64,000 bases of DNA from Achromobacter xylosoxidans (GTDB lineage: Bacteria; Pseudomonadota; Gammaproteobacteria; Burkholderiales; Burkholderiaceae_B). The notes below the pieces were generated by a model, which did no database searches, was not told where the DNA came from, and saw only the letters and a program-made list of their open reading frames with translations. The stretch is from assembly GCF_001457475.1 (NCBI RefSeq), contig NZ_LN831029.1:3410001-3474000 (forward strand). Direction: 5' to 3'. A program made the position numbers and the translations under genes. Of this stretch, positions 9,363-17,330 are shown one piece after another. The number at the start of each line of letters is the position of its first letter. Position 1 is the first letter of the stretch.

Positions 9363-10391
9363 ATGAACGCGTTATACCGCCTCATCCGCCGCGGCATCCT
9401 GGCCGGCCTGGCCGCCACCCTGCTGGCCGCGCCCGCCCACGCCCAGACCCGCCTGACCGTGGGCTACCAGCTCATCGTCGGCCCCTTCCTGACCGCCATC
9501 GCCGACGGCAGCTTCGATGCCGCCCTGAAAGACGCCGGCTACCAGGTCGACTGGCGCCAGTTCACCTCCGGCGGCGACATTTCCACCGCGCTGGCCTCGG
9601 GCAACGTGCCGGTCGGCGTGCTCGGTTCCACCGGCATCACCTCGGCCGCCACCCGCGGCGTCGACCTGCAACTGTTCTGGATCCTGGACAACATCGGCAA
9701 GTCGGAAGCGCTGGTGGCGCGCAACGGCTCGGGCATCAACGGCACCGCCGACCTGAAGGGCAAGCGCGTCGCCACGCCGTTCGTGTCGACCTCGCACTTC
9801 CACCTGCTGGTGGGGCTGGAACAGGTCTGGAAGATCAACCCGCGCGACGTGCGCATCCTGAACATGCAGCCGCCGCAGATCGTGGCCGCCTGGCAGCGCG
9901 GCGACATCGACGCCGCCTACGTCTGGCCGCCCGCGTTGACCGAGATCGAGAAGACGGGCAAGGTCATCGCCGACTCCGAAGCCATCGGCCACGCCAGCGT
10001 GCCGACCTTCGACGGCCTGGTGGTCGACCGCGCCTGGGCCGCCAAGAACCCCAAGTTCATGGCCGCCTTCACCGCCGTGCTGGCCAAGTCGTACGCCGCC
10101 TATCGCGCCAACCCCGCCGCCTGGACCGCCGACTCGGCGCAGGTCAAGAGCATCGTCAAGCTGATCGGCGGCAAGCCCGACGACGTCGCCACCGCGCTCA
10201 AGCTGCTGACCTTCCCCACCGCCCAGGAACAGGCCTCGCCCGAATGGCTGGGCGGCGGCAAGGAATCGGGCGCGGCGCGCGCCTTCGCCGCCAGCGCGAA
10301 ATTCCTGAAGGACCAGAAGCAGATCGACAAGGCGCTGGCCGACTACAGCGCCCACGTCACCGACCAATACGCCAAAGCGGCCGCCAAATAG
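9363..10391 (+). CDS. tauA: Taurine-type ABC transporter periplasmic substrate-binding protein
   Basis: The product has 342 residues. The signal peptide is [20 protein letters not shown] to about residue 28, with cleavage after AHA. The mature protein closely follows TauA: LTVGYQ at its start, [57 protein letters not shown] and [29 protein letters not shown] precedes the ATG at 9363. It is the first gene of tauABC. Xsc and Pta, the sulfoacetaldehyde enzymes, are encoded 24 kb away, supporting taurine or a related sulfonate as substrate. Confidence 0.9.
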   Translation: MNALYRLIRRGILAGLAATLLAAPAHAQTRLTVGYQLIVGPFLTAIADGSFDAALKDAGYQVDWRQFTSGGDISTALASGNVPVGVLGSTGITSAATRGVDLQLFWILDNIGKSEALVARNGSGINGTADLKGKRVATPFVSTSHFHLLVGLEQVWKINPRDVRILNMQPPQIVAAWQRGDIDAAYVWPPALTEIEKTGKVIADSEAIGHASVPTFDGLVVDRAWAAKNPKFMAAFTAVLAKSYAAYRANPAAWTADSAQVKSIVKLIGGKPDDVATALKLLTFPTAQEQASPEWLGGGKESGAARAFAASAKFLKDQKQIDKALADYSAHVTDQYAKAAAK

Positions 10392-10404
10392 CCGCGGCCA
10401 CGCG

Positions 10405-10432
10405 CCGGACGCGCGCCGCAAGCCGCGTCCGG
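10405..10432 (+). other. Intercistronic mRNA hairpin between tauA and tauB
   Basis: A perfect 9-bp stem, CCGGACGCG / CGCGTCCGG, with a 10-nt loop and no following T run lies in the 94-bp gap after tauA. Such hairpins commonly protect the 3' end of a binding-protein message and so raise its level over the ATPase and permease. The structure is seen; the function is inferred. Confidence 0.6.
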
Positions 10433-10485
10433 TCCCGGCGCCCCCGCCTGGCCCGCGGGCGCCGCACCATGCAAGGGGACCTCGC

Positions 10486-11322
10486 ATGACCTCTCCCGCC
10501 ACGCCCGCCGCGCAGGCCCTGCGCGCGGACCACGTCAGCGTCACCTACCCCGGCCTGCACGACAGCGGACCGGTGATCGCGCTGCAGGACGTCAACCTGA
10601 CCATCGAGCCCGGCGAATTCGTCGTCGCGCTGGGGGCCTCGGGCTGCGGCAAGACCACGCTGCTGAGCCTGCTGGCCGGTTTCCTGTCGCCCACCGACGG
10701 CGAGATCACGCTGGGCGGACGCCCCATCATCGGCCCTGGCGCCGACCGCGGCGTGGTGTTCCAGAAGCATGCGCTACTGCCCTGGCTGAACGTGCTGGAG
10801 AACACCGAATTCGGCCTCAAGCTGCAGGGCGTGGACAAGGAGACGCGCCGCGCCCGCGCGCGCCGCAACCTGGAGCTGGTGGGCCTGAAGGACTTTCACC
10901 GCCACATGATCTACCAGCTGTCCGGCGGCATGCAGCAGCGCGTGGGCATCGCCCGCGCCCTGACCTGCGATCCGGCCATGCTGCTGATGGACGAGCCGAT
11001 GGCGGCGCTCGACGCGCTCACGCGCGAGACCATCCAGGAGCTGCTGCTGGATATCTGGCGCCAGACCGGCAAGATGTTCTTCTTCATCACCCATAGCGTG
11101 GAAGAGGCGCTGTTCCTGGGCTCGCGGCTGATCGTCATGTCGCCGCGCCCGGGACGCATCACCCACACCTTCCAGCCGGACTTCAACCGGCGCTACCTGG
11201 AGACGCGCGATGGCCGCGGCATCAAATCAAGTCCCGACTTCATCGCGATGCGCGAGCAAGTCCTCGGCATCATCTATGGCGACGAGTTTGCCGCCTCCGA
11301 CGCGCAGGCCGTCCATGCCTAG
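10486..11322 (+). CDS. tauB: Taurine-type ABC transporter ATP-binding protein
   Basis: The product is a 278-residue ABC ATPase with Walker [10 protein letters not shown], the Q-loop in [23 protein letters not shown], signature [15 protein letters not shown], Walker [12 protein letters not shown] and the H-loop in [18 protein letters not shown]. The C-terminal part ([17 protein letters not shown]) matches the TauB/SsuB/NrtD group. Its stop overlaps the start of the permease gene, indicating translational coupling. Confidence 0.92.
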   Translation: MTSPATPAAQALRADHVSVTYPGLHDSGPVIALQDVNLTIEPGEFVVALGASGCGKTTLLSLLAGFLSPTDGEITLGGRPIIGPGADRGVVFQKHALLPWLNVLENTEFGLKLQGVDKETRRARARRNLELVGLKDFHRHMIYQLSGGMQQRVGIARALTCDPAMLLMDEPMAALDALTRETIQELLLDIWRQTGKMFFFITHSVEEALFLGSRLIVMSPRPGRITHTFQPDFNRRYLETRDGRGIKSSPDFIAMREQVLGIIYGDEFAASDAQAVHA

Positions 11323-12142
11323 CGGCCTGGGCGGCCGCCGGCCCGCCGCGCCCGGCAAGGTGTATGGCGCGCCGGGCGCCGGCTACAGCGGCCACATCAG
11401 CCTGCTGACCAGCATCGCGCTGCTGGCGCTGTGGTTTTTGGCCACCAATGCCGGCTGGGTCAAGCCGCTGTTCCTGCCATCGCCGCAGGCGGTGTACGGC
11501 AAGTTCGTGTCGGCCATGACCGAGGGCGTAGCCAACTCGACCCTGGCCGAGCACGCCATGGCCAGCCTGACGCGGGTGTTCTCGGCCTTCTTCCTGGCCT
11601 GCGCCACGGCCATTCCGGTCGGCATCCTGATGGGCGTGAACCGCTACGCCCGGGGCATCTTCGATCCGCCGATCGAGTTCTACCGCCCGCTGCCGCCGCT
11701 GGCCTATCTGCCGCTCATCATCATCTGGTTCGGCATCGGCGAATTCCCCAAGATCCTGTTGATCTACCTGGCTATCTTCGCGCCCATGGCGATCGCCGCG
11801 CGCGCCGGCGTGCGCTCGGTGTCGATCGAGCAGATCCACGCCGCCTACGCCATGGGCGGCAGCCGCATGCAGATCGTCTGGCACGTGATCCTGAAGGCCG
11901 CCATGCCCGAGATCTTCACCGGCATGCGCATCGGCATCGGCGTGGGCTGGACCACGCTGGTCGCCGCCGAGATGGTGGCAGCGGATCGCGGCCTGGGCTT
12001 CATGGTGCTGAACGCGGCGCAGTTCCTGGCCAGCGACACGGTCATCATGGGCATCATCGTGATCGGCGTGTTCGCTTTTACCTTTGATCTGCTGGTGCGG
12101 TATCTGGAGAAATTCGCGATTCCGTGGAAGGGGCGGATTTAG
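11315..12142 (+). CDS. tauC: Taurine-type ABC transporter permease
   Basis: This is a 275-residue inner-membrane permease with six predicted membrane segments. The BPD_transp_1 motif region is [31 protein letters not shown] (EAA-loop equivalent). The ATG at 11315 overlaps the tauB stop (8 bp). An upstream in-frame ATG within tauB would add 35 residues of poor quality and was not chosen. The sequence [22 protein letters not shown] is typical of TauC/SsuC. It ends 7 bp before a convergent gene. Confidence 0.92.
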   Translation: MPSGLGGRRPAAPGKVYGAPGAGYSGHISLLTSIALLALWFLATNAGWVKPLFLPSPQAVYGKFVSAMTEGVANSTLAEHAMASLTRVFSAFFLACATAIPVGILMGVNRYARGIFDPPIEFYRPLPPLAYLPLIIIWFGIGEFPKILLIYLAIFAPMAIAARAGVRSVSIEQIHAAYAMGGSRMQIVWHVILKAAMPEIFTGMRIGIGVGWTTLVAAEMVAADRGLGFMVLNAAQFLASDTVIMGIIVIGVFAFTFDLLVRYLEKFAIPWKGRI

Positions 12143-12149
12143 GGCGGTC

Positions 12150-12713
12150 TTAACCGAATCTGCGCTCGTTTCTGATCCTTATCCGATCCATCCACTCACA
12201 GAACAGAAGTATGAGCAGCATTACGGTGAAGGTTATCAGCGCATCCTCCGTTGCACTGGTCCGTTCATATTCAAGTGTTCTTTTCAAGTATCCCGGCGGA
12301 AGTTGACTGACTCCTTCGTGCAATATGTCCGCCACTCGCCTGACCTCCCCAAACACCGGGGCAGCTTGTGCGAACCAGACGACCTTGACCGTCTTCCCCT
12401 CAAGATGAACATGCCTTGTGCGTCCATCATTGAAGCAGTCGGGGTTGGCGTTCAGATATTGCCCTCCGCAGGTGTAGTCATGCCCATCCACCATAAGCAT
12501 GTAACCTCGCTTGATGCGGTACTGAAAATGCGCCGTCCCTTCCGAAACGCGCATGTCGCTCTCTGCCGGAGGCTTGGCCAGATAGGCATAGGCAAATGGG
12601 ATACCGAAAGCGAGAAGATACCCGAGGAGAAACATCAGCCGCACGCCGTTCTTGCTGCCGATTTTCTTGAGAATTCTTTTTAGCTTCTGCAACGCCCCGC
12701 CTCTCGCGATCAT
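12150..12713 (-). CDS. Hypothetical two-TM membrane protein, lower GC than its surroundings
   Basis: This 187-residue protein belongs to no family I recognise. It has a basic N-terminus (KLKRILKKIGSKNG), TM1 at about 24-46, a periplasmic-type middle domain with a Cys pair (Cys82 and Cys93 in DYTCGGQYLNANPDCF), and TM2 at about 157-173 followed by a short basic cytoplasmic tail. The base composition here (12.15-12.97 kb) is visibly less GC-rich than flanking genes, suggesting acquisition. It is convergent with tauC and has no same-strand operon partner. It could be a small surface or immunity-type protein, but nothing in the sequence decides this. Confidence 0.7.
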   Translation of the reverse strand: MIARGGALQKLKRILKKIGSKNGVRLMFLLGYLLAFGIPFAYAYLAKPPAESDMRVSEGTAHFQYRIKRGYMLMVDGHDYTCGGQYLNANPDCFNDGRTRHVHLEGKTVKVVWFAQAAPVFGEVRRVADILHEGVSQLPPGYLKRTLEYERTSATEDALITFTVMLLILLFCEWMDRIRIRNERRFG

Positions 12714-12856
12714 TTACACGCACAAGCGAGCGCATGTATAAGGTCGGAGATAATACGAAAGGCAATTGAAAGCCCCATGACAAAATCCGACGTAGCACGG
12801 GAAACGCTGTCACGATCGGGCAACATGCGTGCTGGGCACACGGCACGCGCACATGC

Positions 12857-12888
12857 AAAAAGGCCGGCATGCTTGCGCAATGCCGGCC
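12857..12888 (-). terminator. Rho-independent terminator of the TonB receptor gene
   Basis: The stem GGCCGGCAT / ATGCCGGCC (12862-12870 with 12880-12888) has a 9-nt loop. On the minus strand it is followed by five T residues. It lies about 85 bp beyond the receptor stop codon. Confidence 0.85.
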
Positions 12889-12970
12889 CTCGCCCGCCGT
12901 TCATATCATGGATATACGGAAAATCCGCGCGGCGCCAACTCCGATCCATCCGTGAAACGCCGAACCCGAA

Positions 12971-15391
12971 TCAAAACGCCACCGTGCTCGACAACATCCA
13001 GGTACGCGGCGCCGCCGACGAGATGAAGTTGCGCCCAGAGATCGTCCAGTAATGATCGTTCAGCACATTGTTGACGCTGGCCAGGAAGGTAACGTCGTAA
13101 CCCGCCACGCGGGTGGCGTAGCGCGCGCCGACATCGAAGCGCCGCCATGAACCGATGCGCTGGGTGTTGGCCAGGTCGACGTAGGCCGCCCCGGTATGGA
13201 TCATGCGGCCGGTCAGCGTCAGGCCTGGAACCGCGGCCAGGTCATGCTCCACCCCCAGATTGACGTTGAGCTGCGGCACGCCAATGGCCCGATGGCCATC
13301 GTTGACGCCGTTGGCCGTCTTCAGCATCTTCGCCTCGATCCAGGCAACGCCACCCAGCACGCGCGTCCCCGGCGCCACTTCGCCGAACGCCTCCAGTTCG
13401 ACGCCGCGGTTGCGCTGGCGCCCCGCCGCCTTGAACACATTGTCGGCGTCGAGGAAGGCGCTGGTCTTGCGGATGTCGAAGTAGGCCAGCGTCAGCCCGT
13501 ATTCTCCGCGATCCCACTTCAGGCCGATCTCGTGCTGGCGCGAGATGTAGGGCGCCAGTTGCGCGCTGGCATTGCGCGCGCCGGCGGGCGCGGTGTCGCC
13601 ACGCGTCAACGCCTCGGCATAATTGCCATAGACCGACAGGCCGCCGCCCAGCTTGTACAAGGCCGCGTAGGTGGGCACCACGCGCGACTCGTCGTAACTG
13701 CCCTTCTTCAACGATTGGTGGCGGGCGGCGACGGTGACCAGCAGCTGGTCCTGGAACAGGCCGATGGTATCGGCCGCGGCAACGCTGTTCAGGTACTGCG
13801 CGGGGCTGTCCACGCCAGGCACGTGCGGCGCGCCGTCGGCAAACGGATCCGGCACGTCGACCTGCTCGTAGATGGTGCCCACGACCGGCGTGGCCAGCCG
13901 GCGCGACACCTCGCGCAGATTCCGCAATTGCTGCCGCTGCCGCACCATGCTGAAGGCCAGGCGATGCGAGGTCGGCCCGATGCGGGCCTCGCCGCGCACG
14001 CCCAGGTCGCCGACCTCGTTGACCTGGTCCCACAGCATGCTGGTGGCGCTGGCATAACGGTAGCGTCCTTCGCCGTCGATGGTGGTCTGGTCGATGTAGT
14101 AGCGAGTCGGCGCGCTTTCCTTGAGCTTGCCGTAGCGGGCGTAGGCCGTCCAGCCCGGCGTGAAGTCCCATTCGCCGCCCACCACGCCGAAGCGCTGGCG
14201 CACGTCCAGGACCTCCCAGGAGGGCTTGGGATGGATGTCGGGGTCGGGCACCGACGGCACGCTGGCGCCTGGCGCCAGCAGCCAATGATTGAACATGGGC
14301 GTGGAGCGGCGCCGCGTGTAGCCGGCGTCAAGCGTGGCGCGCACATTGGCGCCGCGGTAATCGAGCGCCACCTGCATCGCGTCCAGGCGCCGTCGCGCGT
14401 CGTCGTAGCGCTTGCCGTTTTCGGCGGTGGCGTTGACCCGGATCCCCCATTGCCGGTTTTCGCCCAGGCGCTCGCCCATATCCAGGTGCGTGCCGAACAG
14501 GGCCTTGTCGGTGGCGTAGGCGGACACGACGCGCACCGGGGTATCGATGGCGCGCTTGGGCACCAGGTTGAAGGTGCCGCCGACGGTGCTGCCGTAGCCC
14601 GAACCGCCGATCAGGGCGGCGGCGGGGCCTTTGAGGATCTCCACGCGCTCGTAGTGCTGGATCGGGATGTTGCTGTAGGCGAACAGGCCCTCCAGTCCAT
14701 CGAACAGGTAGGCATCGCTATTGGTCAGGAAGCCTCGGATCGAACTCTGGTCCAGCGGCGAGGTGGCCGACAGGCTGGTGCGGATGGACGGATCGTTGGC
14801 CACGATATCGTTCATCGTGCGCGCGCCCTGGTTGCGGATGAGTTCGCTGGTGAACGATTTGGTGGCGAACGGCGTGTCGAACACATCGCCGTAACCCAGC
14901 ATGCCCAGGCGGCTGCCGCGCGCCACCTGGCCGCCGGCGAACGCAGGCGGCAGTTCCTGCGCCAGCGCCATTGACGAGGCCCGCACGGTGGTCGCGGGCA
15001 ACGTGACGACCCCCGGCTGGGTGGCCCGGCGCAGGGCATAGCCGCCCGGCCGGGCCACGGCCTCGATGCCGCTGCCGGCCAGCAACAGGCGCAGGGCCTG
15101 CTCGTCGTCATGGCTGCCCGACAGCCCTGCGCTGTGCGCGCCCGCCACCAACGCGGCGTCATAGCTCAGGTTGACGCCAGCGATGCGGCCGTAGCGGGCC
15201 AAGGCCTGATCCAACGGCCCCGGCGCGATATCGTACTGGTGCCGGGCGGCCACTCCCGCCGGCGGCGTCTGGGCCCGCGCGGCCCCGGCCACCATGCCGT
15301 CGGCGGCAACGCCGGCCAAGGCCAGCAGCACCATGGGCCAGGCGCGGCGGCATGAGGAAACGATTGGGACGGGGCGGAACGGTATGGTCAT
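12971..15391 (-). CDS. TonB-dependent siderophore receptor with signalling (STN) domain
   Basis: This is an 806-residue outer-membrane receptor. A signal peptide covers about 1-42. The secretin/TonB N-terminal STN domain follows at about 50-100 (YDIAPGPLDQALARYGRIAGVNLSYD), the module that contacts a FecR-type anti-sigma factor. The plug holds TMNDIVANDPSIRTS, SSIRGFLTNSDAYLFDGL and HYERVEILKGPAAALIGGSGYGSTVGG. A 22-strand barrel ends in the aromatic residue of SSTVAF. The plug resembles the ferric-siderophore (FhuE/FpvA) group. It lies downstream of fecI and fecR homologues on the same strand, so it is probably induced by its own ligand through cell-surface signalling. The siderophore is not identifiable. 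Confidence 0.93.
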   Translation of the reverse strand: MTIPFRPVPIVSSCRRAWPMVLLALAGVAADGMVAGAARAQTPPAGVAARHQYDIAPGPLDQALARYGRIAGVNLSYDAALVAGAHSAGLSGSHDDEQALRLLLAGSGIEAVARPGGYALRRATQPGVVTLPATTVRASSMALAQELPPAFAGGQVARGSRLGMLGYGDVFDTPFATKSFTSELIRNQGARTMNDIVANDPSIRTSLSATSPLDQSSIRGFLTNSDAYLFDGLEGLFAYSNIPIQHYERVEILKGPAAALIGGSGYGSTVGGTFNLVPKRAIDTPVRVVSAYATDKALFGTHLDMGERLGENRQWGIRVNATAENGKRYDDARRRLDAMQVALDYRGANVRATLDAGYTRRRSTPMFNHWLLAPGASVPSVPDPDIHPKPSWEVLDVRQRFGVVGGEWDFTPGWTAYARYGKLKESAPTRYYIDQTTIDGEGRYRYASATSMLWDQVNEVGDLGVRGEARIGPTSHRLAFSMVRQRQQLRNLREVSRRLATPVVGTIYEQVDVPDPFADGAPHVPGVDSPAQYLNSVAAADTIGLFQDQLLVTVAARHQSLKKGSYDESRVVPTYAALYKLGGGLSVYGNYAEALTRGDTAPAGARNASAQLAPYISRQHEIGLKWDRGEYGLTLAYFDIRKTSAFLDADNVFKAAGRQRNRGVELEAFGEVAPGTRVLGGVAWIEAKMLKTANGVNDGHRAIGVPQLNVNLGVEHDLAAVPGLTLTGRMIHTGAAYVDLANTQRIGSWRRFDVGARYATRVAGYDVTFLASVNNVLNDHYWTISGRNFISSAAPRTWMLSSTVAF

Positions 15392-15415
15392 GGGTTGCTC
15401 GATTCGGTCGTATCG

Positions 15416-15434
15416 GACCCGCCAGGCGCGGGTC
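15416..15434 (-). repeat. Inverted repeat in the receptor 5' leader
   Basis: GACCCGC and GCGGGTC form a 7-bp perfect stem around a 5-nt loop, about 25 bp upstream of the receptor start. There is no T run on the minus strand, so it is not an obvious terminator. It may be a leader hairpin or lie close to the ECF-dependent promoter. Confidence 0.4.
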
Positions 15435-15525
15435 TTCTATCTCTCTTGCCGAACGAGACCCCGCAATCCCCTCAGTCGCAATGCGGAAAAGTTGTAACAG
15501 CGCCGCCACGGCGCCGTCGGCCCGT

Positions 15526-16518
15526 CTACGCGCCGGCCGGCAGGATCCGGATCCAGTAGCCCGCCAGGCGGGATACCCGCACGGGCAGCGATTGCTCGAT
15601 GAAGCGCAAGGTCTGCTCTGGCCGGTCGAGGTGGAAGACGCCGGAAATCCGCAATTCCGCCACCGCCGGGTCGCAGCGGATACGTCCATGCGTGTAGCGT
15701 TCCAGTTCGGCGGCGAGGTCCGCCAGGCGGATGTCGCGGCCGGCCACCATGCCATCGACCCAGGCGTCGGGCGCATACCCGGCCTGCTCCGTGGGTTCGA
15801 CGCCGCGCCGGGCCAGCCAGCGGCTGTCGCCCGCCAGCGCCACCACGCGCATCGCCGGCGCGTCGGCGGGATGCAGCGCCACCGAGCCTTCCAGCACACT
15901 GACACGCGCACGCTCGCCAGCGAGCCGGACGACGAAACGCGTGCCCAATGCCTGCAATCGGCCGGCCGGCGTGTCGACCCAGAATTCGCGGCGCGCCGCA
16001 AGGCCGGCGTCGGCGCCGGTCTCGACCAGGATTTCCCCGCGCATCAGCGTCACCGTGCGCGCCAGGGCGTCCATGCGCGTGCGCACGGCCGTGTCGGCGT
16101 TGAGCACCAGGCGCGTGCCATCATCCAGCAACAGCGCGCGGCGCTCGCCCGCGCCTGAGCTGGCATCGGCCAGCAGTCGTTGCCACGGCGCCTCGGCATA
16201 GGCCAGCCAGCCGGTCGCGCCACTGGCCAGGCCGGCGCCGGAGAACGCCAGCAGCTTGAGCGCGCGCCGCCGGGCCTGGCGCGCCCGCGCGCCATCCAGC
16301 GCCTGTCCGGCCACGGCGCCATGCTGCGCCGCGACCGTGGAGAACGGGGTTTTCAAGGCAGTGAGATGCCGCCACGCCTGGGCGTGGCGCTCGTCCGCAT
16401 TCAGCCACGCCGTGAAGGCGCGACGGGTTTCATCGGAAGGCTCGCCGTAATCGACCCTGACGGCCCAGGCGATGGCCGCATCGATCACCCCGGCCGGCAG
16501 TTCGACCCCGCGGTTCAT
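15526..16518 (-). CDS. FecR-family anti-sigma factor / signal transducer
   Basis: The product has 330 residues. A cytoplasmic N-terminal domain (DUF4880 type) contains AIAWAVRVDYGEPSDETRRAFTAWLNADERHAQAWRHL. One membrane segment lies near residue 100 (LLAFSGAGLASGATGWLAYA). A periplasmic FecR domain (LLLDDGTRLVLNADTAV, VTLMRGEILVET and FWVDTPAGRLQALGTRFVVR) and a C-terminal receptor-contacting region follow. The ATG at 16518 overlaps the sigma-gene stop (ATGA), so the two are coupled. It holds the ECF sigma factor until the loaded STN receptor signals. Confidence 0.92.
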   Translation of the reverse strand: MNRGVELPAGVIDAAIAWAVRVDYGEPSDETRRAFTAWLNADERHAQAWRHLTALKTPFSTVAAQHGAVAGQALDGARARQARRRALKLLAFSGAGLASGATGWLAYAEAPWQRLLADASSGAGERRALLLDDGTRLVLNADTAVRTRMDALARTVTLMRGEILVETGADAGLAARREFWVDTPAGRLQALGTRFVVRLAGERARVSVLEGSVALHPADAPAMRVVALAGDSRWLARRGVEPTEQAGYAPDAWVDGMVAGRDIRLADLAAELERYTHGRIRCDPAVAELRISGVFHLDRPEQTLRFIEQSLPVRVSRLAGYWIRILPAGA

Positions 16519-17015
16519 TGTTCGAACTGCAAGGCATAGCAGGCGCGCAAAGCGCGGGCGATGTAGCGTTCGACCGTTGCCAACGACAGGCCCAGGCGCA
16601 GCGCGATCTGCGGGCAGCTCAGGCCATCGAGTTGCGCCATCAGGAAAGCCTTGCGGGCCGCGGGCTTGAGCGTATCCAGCATGCGGTCGATCTGGACCAG
16701 CGCTTGCAGCAGTTCCAGCTGCAATTCGGGTGACGGCGCCAGCGCCTCGGGCTGCGCCGCCAGCGCCTCGAGCCAGGCCTGTTCCAGGTCGCGCCGTCGC
16801 CAATGGTCCACCACCAGGCCGTGCGCGATGGTGCGCAGGTAGGCGCGGGGCTCGCGCATGGCCGCCTCGGCCGCGCGTTCGCGCCGCGCCAGGACCCGCA
16901 GGAACACGTCCTGCGCCAGGTCGGCGGCGTCGAACGCGTTGCCCAGCTTACGGAGGAGCCAGCCGCGCAACCAGCTGTAATGATGCGTATAGAGGGTGTG
17001 GACGGTCTGCGGCAC
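16515..17015 (-). CDS. FecI-type ECF sigma factor (GTG start)
   Basis: The product is a 166-residue iron-starvation sigma factor. Region 2 is LGNAFDAADLAQDVFLRVL, then REPRAYLRTIAHGLVVDHWRRRDLE. Region 4 is LKPAARKAFLMAQLDGLSCPQIALRLGL, then TVERYIARALRACY. I chose GTG at 17015 because it gives the usual FecI length and the family N-terminus VPQTVHTLYTHHYSWLRGWL. A longer in-frame reading adds about 70 residues unlike the family and would run across the Fur-like site. The ribosome site is weak (GGAAAA). Directly upstream is a Fur-box-like sequence. It is the first gene of fecI-fecR-receptor. Confidence 0.88.
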   Translation of the reverse strand: MPQTVHTLYTHHYSWLRGWLLRKLGNAFDAADLAQDVFLRVLARRERAAEAAMREPRAYLRTIAHGLVVDHWRRRDLEQAWLEALAAQPEALAPSPELQLELLQALVQIDRMLDTLKPAARKAFLMAQLDGLSCPQIALRLGLSLATVERYIARALRACYALQFEQ

Positions 17016-17330
17016 GGCGGATTTTCCGGCCCGCGCAGCTTGGCCTGGCCCGGTTTGGAATGAATGTGGAACGATTCTCGTTATTGTAGACACGGCGGCG
17101 AAACCTTGGCAACGAGGCCGCGCCCGCATTCCGTCCCGGCGAAAACCGTCCGACACCCACGGCAAACCGTTCCATTTCCTGCCTGCCGCGCGCCAATGGC
17201 GTGCGCCGGCAGGGCAATCCCGCATTCCTTCGGCCGCCGCCGCTCCTCTATCCTGGGACTCTGTCCCTGGTGTCGCCCCGGCCTTCGCGCCCGCGCCGGC
17301 CGGGACGCGCCGCCACTACAAGGAGCCGCC
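17016..17330. promoter_or_regulatory. Intergenic region between divergent sigma factor and MocR gene
   Basis: This is a 315-bp non-coding stretch. The fecI-proximal side carries the Fur-like site at 17067-17085. The MocR-proximal side ends with AAGGAG just before the ATG at 17331. I see no convincing direct-repeat pair for the MocR protein here and no supported small gene. Confidence 0.5.
17067..17085 (-). promoter_or_regulatory. Fur-box-like operator upstream of the ECF sigma gene
   Basis: On the minus strand the 19-mer AATAACGAGAATCGTTCCA matches 12 of 19 positions of the classical Fur consensus, including the core AGAATCGTT. It is 52-70 bp upstream of the GTG start, in the right place to repress fecI when iron is plentiful. 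The match is by eye; binding is inferred from the gene type. Confidence 0.6.

Noticed and set aside
15416..15434. Terminator between fecR and the TonB receptor gene
   Set aside because: The short hairpin lacks a T run on the minus strand, and a terminator there would cut off the receptor's expression; listed only as an inverted repeat.
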